From BMS3ABIN04 sp965554225 (GTDB taxonomy: Bacteria; Bacteroidota; Ignavibacteria; Ignavibacteriales; Melioribacteraceae): a stretch of 36,557 nt of DNA. A program made the translations under genes and the position numbers. Positions 33,326 to 36,557 of the stretch are shown here, in pieces. Numbering within the stretch: the stretch's first letter is position 1; the number at the start of each line of letters is the position of its first letter. The notes beneath the pieces were generated by a model. It saw only the letters and a program-made list of their open reading frames with translations, was not told where the DNA came from and did not search any database. The stretch spans positions 1 to 36,557 of the forward strand of contig CBEVZC010000019.1 in assembly GCA_965554225.1 (NCBI GenBank), written 5' to 3'.

Positions 33326-33924
33326 TAGCACCATTTTTTAAATACGGTATGTTTAATGACGAAGTTAGTTTAATACTTGCATTCGTTATTGGCATTGGTT
33401 TTGGATTTTTTCTTGAAAGAGGAGGATTTGGAAGCGGAAGACTTTTAGCCGCACAATTTTATTTTACGGATATGCGTGTATTCAAAGTAATGTTTACTGC
33501 AATTGTGACGTCGATGGTAGGAATATATTATCTATCATATTTGGGAGTAGTTGATATAAGTCTAATTTACTACGGCAATACTTATATAATGCCGGATATG
33601 CTTGGAGGGTTAATATTAGGAATTGGATTTGTAATTGGAGGGTATTGCCCGGGAACATCCGGAGTAGCGTTGGCTACAGGAAGGGTAGATGCTATATTCT
33701 ACACTGTAGGCGGATTTTTCGGAATTTTTGTTTTTGGAGAAATTTATCCTATGATTGAAGGATTTATGAATGGAAATAACATGGGCTTAGTTAACTTACC
33801 TCAGTTCTTTGGAGTTAATTATGGTTTAGTCTTATTTGCTGTTATTCTTATTGCAATCGGTGGATTTGCTCTAGCTGAATGGGGAGAGAAATTAATGGCT
33901 TCAAAAAGAAAAGCGGAGGTATAA
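33322..33924 (+). CDS. YeeE/YedE-family sulfur transporter, second half
   Basis: Partner of the preceding gene, 200 residues, about five or six hydrophobic segments. It opens with FGFFLERGGFGSGRLLAAQFYF and later has FVIGGYCPGTSGVALATGR, with Cys109 in the second conserved sulf_transp motif. Together the two halves provide the paired Cys motifs found in one chain in E. coli YeeE, so a heterodimeric channel is likely. Start at 33322 is set by AAGGAGG eight bases upstream and by the ATGA overlap; the frame is open further upstream but without a site. It is followed after one base by the rhodanese-like gene, whose GGAGGT ribosome site lies in its last codons. Confidence 0.87.
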   Translation: MIAPFFKYGMFNDEVSLILAFVIGIGFGFFLERGGFGSGRLLAAQFYFTDMRVFKVMFTAIVTSMVGIYYLSYLGVVDISLIYYGNTYIMPDMLGGLILGIGFVIGGYCPGTSGVALATGRVDAIFYTVGGFFGIFVFGEIYPMIEGFMNGNNMGLVNLPQFFGVNYGLVLFAVILIAIGGFALAEWGEKLMASKRKAEV

Positions 33925-33925
33925 A

Positions 33926-34573
33926 ATGTTAGAATGGTTAGTTAAACTGCCTGTAAGAAAAAGAGTTGGCATACTTGCAATCATCTTAGGCTTTTTAGCA
34001 ATATTTTTAGGGAATCCTTATAACAAAGTATATTCTAAAGTAAATCTGAATGAAGTTTCATTAAAAGCTGTGCCTAAAACTAACGAAATCAATCCGGTGG
34101 AATTAGCGGATTGGATTATAAAAGGTAATCAAGATTATTACTTGATTGATCTCAGAAATGAAGAACAATATGGCAAATATCATATACCGACTGCCATTTC
34201 AGTTCCAGTACAAGTATTGCCAGAAGCAGGAATCCCTAAAAATGAGAAAGTAATTATTTATTCAGATAGTGAATTAAACACCGCAAAAGGTTGGTTTATA
34301 TTAAAAGCTGCAGATTATAAGTCTGTTAATATTTTAAAAAACGGTTTGAAAGGTTGGAGAAATTCTGTGCTTTTCCCTTCAATTTCTAAAAATGCATCAA
34401 AAAATCAAAAGAAATATTTTGCTAAAATTTCCGAGGTAAGCAAATTTTTTGGTGGTCAACCAAGCAATAATATCAACTATTCTAAAGCTGTTAAAATGAA
34501 GATGCCTACATTAAAAATGCCAAAGCAGATTACATTAAAAAAACATAAGAAGAAAAAAAGAGAAGGTTGTTAG
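33926..34573 (+). CDS. Membrane-anchored rhodanese-like protein lacking the catalytic Cys, with a terminal Gly-Cys
   Basis: Protein of 215 residues with one N-terminal transmembrane segment (about 12-30) and a rhodanese fold (about 52-150): NPVELADWIIKG, YYLIDLRNEEQYGKYHIPTA and the late LKNGLKGW are typical. At the active-site loop, where the family has Cys followed by a Gly/Arg loop, this protein reads IIYSDSELNTAKG, so Ser123 replaces Cys. Ordinary sulfurtransferase chemistry is therefore lost. The tail (about 175-215) is Lys-rich and low complexity, ending KKKKREGC, so the only Cys in the protein is the very last residue. That Cys on a flexible arm might carry sulfane sulfur instead. It is the last gene of the operon, after the YeeE pair, and followed by a strong terminator. 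Fold confident; function open. Confidence 0.82.
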   Translation: MLEWLVKLPVRKRVGILAIILGFLAIFLGNPYNKVYSKVNLNEVSLKAVPKTNEINPVELADWIIKGNQDYYLIDLRNEEQYGKYHIPTAISVPVQVLPEAGIPKNEKVIIYSDSELNTAKGWFILKAADYKSVNILKNGLKGWRNSVLFPSISKNASKNQKKYFAKISEVSKFFGGQPSNNINYSKAVKMKMPTLKMPKQITLKKHKKKKREGC

Positions 34574-34602
34574 ACTATAGTGATTAAACAATAAATAAAT
34601 TA

Positions 34603-34632
34603 TTTAAACGCCTCTATATAGAGGCGTTTAAA
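34603..34632. terminator. Strong bidirectional terminator, perfect 30-bp palindrome
   Basis: TTTAAACGCCTCTAT is followed immediately by its exact reverse complement. The rightward side continues into TCTTGTTTTT and the leftward side is T-rich on the minus strand. It lies between the convergent sulfur operon and octahaem cytochrome gene. Confidence 0.85.
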
Positions 34633-34664
34633 ATCTTGTTTTTAAAGAACTTATTGTTTGTCTT

Positions 34665-36557
34665 TTATTCTTTTTCTAATTGATTAAAATTAATCCCTTT
34701 TAGATTCCTTAATTTTTTTGCTCTTTCTTTAGGATATCCTAACCTTTCAAAATCCATTATTCCGTTTTGAGAATGGCAATCAATACAAGTGTGAGCTTTT
34801 TTTGTTATTCCATGATTCAACATCAACGTTGCATTCTGTCGCATCCATTTAGCTTCTACATTTCTCAGATTACCTTTATCATCAATTGGGTATTCATCTG
34901 ACCAGTTATCAACCCCAAAATAATGCATAAAATCATTCATCATATATTCTTTAAATGGAAGTTGGTACATCCTTTTAACAATCGGATTTTGAATAGCCTT
35001 TTTCATTGAGGCCAGACTATTTCCTGTTTCATAATAAGTATTATAGTCAAATGGCAATATCATTGCGCCGTAGGGTCCGCTGTTACTCATATCTTCGTAC
35101 ATTCTTGCATTAAATAGTTTGAAAGGATAAATTTTACTTTTCCCCTTATTTTGCAAAGGTAATAAATTATCATTTGTTAGTTTTTGTCTCTTTTGTATTA
35201 AAGCTGATGTTAATTGGCTTAACGGATTTTTTATAGGCATTAAATAATCAGCTAGTTCCATATCGGAATAGTTGAAATACTTTTTAACGTTATCCTTAAT
35301 TTGCTCCAGCGCTTCTTTGCTTGGCGCAGTAACGTATTGGTTCATATAAACGTTGTACAAATTTTTTGTTTTGTCTTTATAATCAGGATTTGCACCAAGA
35401 GCGCCGGCTAAAAACGTTCCGGTTCCGTTAAACCAAAAATAATCATATCCTATACCTACTTTCCCGGAACGAAGGATATCAGTTGGAGTATAGATACCTT
35501 CTTCATTATTCCAAGTTGGATTTACCCAATCCCTTAAAACTACATTTTCCGGTTCCAGTTGTGTTATGTGGCAAGTTTCACATGCTATTCTGTTCACGTG
35601 TTTATTAAGCATAACACTTTTCATTCCATCCCCGGTATGAGGTGCACTTGAATGACAATTTTCACATTCAACTCTTTTGCCGGGAATATCGTTAACAATA
35701 AGATCCGCCCCTTTTGTGCCGCGAGGTATTTTATGACCTTCGGGGACATGACAATCTGTACAATTTAACCCTGCTGCGGAATGCACATCGTCTTCAGGGC
35801 TAAAGGGAGTGCCGCGTTTTGTGCCGGCATGTTGAATACGTTGGTTTTTGTAACCTAAAGCTAATGAAGCTTTATTGTTCTTATAAACATCGCCACCCAT
35901 ATCATGTTGATGGCAATTGAGGCAGTTATCGGAGGTTGTTCTTGTTACAGACATTGCCGCTTTCATGGTTCTATCTTCATTCCATCTGTATCCGTTTTTA
36001 TCTTTGATTACATATTTGTAATTCATATCGTAATTTTGCGAATGGCAAATTAGGCAGTCGATTCCGTTTTTAGCAGACTCCGGGACATCCCCAAAAGACA
36101 TCATCTTTTCTGTAGCAGGTTGGTAATTCCCTCCAATGTGGCATTGACCGCAACCTTCACTGCGGTAAATAACTTTACCGTCCTTTCCATTGGGATAAGT
36201 TTTTATTAATGTTGCCCAACCGGTCCAAGAAAAACTTCCTGGAATTCCGCATGCCCGATCAATTTTACCTACAGGGATTGGGCGCCCTTTCTCATTGACC
36301 TTTTTTCCGTTAAAACCATAAGTTGAAAAACCAGATGCTCTTCTTTGGAAAGTAAAATGTACTGAGTTAATTACATCATCCATCAAATCAACTTTTTCGT
36401 GAGTACCATTTTCATGAGTTACATCTATATCTTTATGACATCTTAAACAAGTCTTCGGCCCTTCATACTTGCGAATTCCCTCATTTCTAAAAAACTCAAT
36501 ATGTTTAAATGATGATTGTCTTAAAAATGATGGCGTATGCATAAGTTCTTCAATTTT
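34665..36557 (-). CDS. Multihaem (at least eight) cytochrome c, octahaem tetrathionate-reductase-like, 5' end missing
   Basis: Periplasmic cytochrome with eight CXXCH motifs in 630 visible residues: CLRCH, CGQCH, CLICH, CLNCH, CTDCH, CENCH, CETCH and CIDCH. The first Met in the visible frame (36542) has no signal peptide and the frame continues without a stop to the window edge, so the N-terminus lies outside. The order and the stretch NSVHFTFQRRASG, then a divergent basic region, then GCGQCH and DCLICHSQNYD, recall the octahaem tetrathionate reductase (OTR) group, though the similarity is partial. The long haem-poor segment between the seventh and eighth motifs (about 330-600) is not typical of OTR. 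It may be a terminal reductase or electron sink for the b6/dodecahaem complex or the Psr-like system. Sulfur, nitrogen or metal substrates are all possible. Confidence 0.8.
   Translation of the reverse strand, partial: KIEELMHTPSFLRQSSFKHIEFFRNEGIRKYEGPKTCLRCHKDIDVTHENGTHEKVDLMDDVINSVHFTFQRRASGFSTYGFNGKKVNEKGRPIPVGKIDRACGIPGSFSWTGWATLIKTYPNGKDGKVIYRSEGCGQCHIGGNYQPATEKMMSFGDVPESAKNGIDCLICHSQNYDMNYKYVIKDKNGYRWNEDRTMKAAMSVTRTTSDNCLNCHQHDMGGDVYKNNKASLALGYKNQRIQHAGTKRGTPFSPEDDVHSAAGLNCTDCHVPEGHKIPRGTKGADLIVNDIPGKRVECENCHSSAPHTGDGMKSVMLNKHVNRIACETCHITQLEPENVVLRDWVNPTWNNEEGIYTPTDILRSGKVGIGYDYFWFNGTGTFLAGALGANPDYKDKTKNLYNVYMNQYVTAPSKEALEQIKDNVKKYFNYSDMELADYLMPIKNPLSQLTSALIQKRQKLTNDNLLPLQNKGKSKIYPFKLFNARMYEDMSNSGPYGAMILPFDYNTYYETGNSLASMKKAIQNPIVKRMYQLPFKEYMMNDFMHYFGVDNWSDEYPIDDKGNLRNVEAKWMRQNATLMLNHGITKKAHTCIDCHSQNGIMDFERLGYPKERAKKLRNLKGINFNQLEKE

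Noticed and set aside
1..36557. tRNA, rRNA, CRISPR arrays, insertion sequences, phage genes, riboswitches
   Set aside because: Intergenic gaps are short and AT-rich; I found no cloverleaf, direct-repeat array, transposase motif or recognisable aptamer core by eye. A covariance-model scan would settle small RNAs.

Overview
The window looks like a low-GC chromosome segment from the Ignavibacteria/Chlorobi side of the Bacteroidota, probably an Ignavibacterium- or Melioribacter-like facultative anaerobe. Three things point there. Two secreted enzymes end in type IX secretion (T9SS) sorting domains with the motif NQNYPNPFNP. Many genes have clear Shine-Dalgarno sequences (GGAGG, AGGAG), which classical Bacteroidetes mostly lack. 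Large multihaem cytochromes sit beside a polysulfide-reductase-type complex. The taxonomy is inferred from gene content only. I saw no rRNA, tRNA, CRISPR array, transposase or phage gene.

Layout. 1-8000: a gene fragment on the minus strand at the left edge, a secreted YwqK-repeat/double TonB-C protein followed directly by a cell-wall amidase, an AAA/DUF4143 ATPase behind a perfect 24-bp palindrome, an M49-type lipoprotein peptidase, and a DUF6600 protein with a very basic tail. 8000-9000: ribosomal protein L28 and ferritin. 9139-16266: a tight five-gene run with a T9SS GH18 glycosidase, a small lipoprotein, two tandem paralogous PD40 beta-propellers and a T9SS amidase. The amidase carries an in-frame palindromic repeat inside its sorting domain. 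16308-17795: an NhaC antiporter on the opposite strand.

17953-25068: a second run with an M14 zinc carboxypeptidase, a two-component ABC importer (ATPase plus a substrate-binding/permease fusion), egtB, egtD and mtgA. EgtD trimethylates histidine and EgtB adds sulfur to hercynine using O2, so this is an ergothioneine locus. The importer beside it is plausibly an ergothioneine or hercynine transporter.

25072-28228 (minus strand): a Rieske protein and a cytochrome b6-type protein fused to a roughly 12-haem cytochrome c domain. Together they form a compact quinol:cytochrome c oxidoreductase. 28588-34573 (plus strand): a seven-gene operon with a MerR regulator carrying an eight-cysteine tail, a Tat-exported molybdopterin oxidoreductase, its four-cluster ferredoxin subunit, an NrfD-type membrane subunit, two half-size YeeE/YedE sulfur transporters, and a membrane-anchored rhodanese-like protein that has lost the catalytic Cys but ends in Gly-Cys. 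34665 to the right edge: a convergent, truncated eight-haem cytochrome c resembling the octahaem tetrathionate reductase group. The right-hand 11 kb reads as a respiratory island for sulfur compounds. The best candidates for undescribed biology are the b6/dodecahaem fusion, the sulfur operon with its redox-looking regulator and dead rhodanese, and the transporter-coupled ergothioneine operon.
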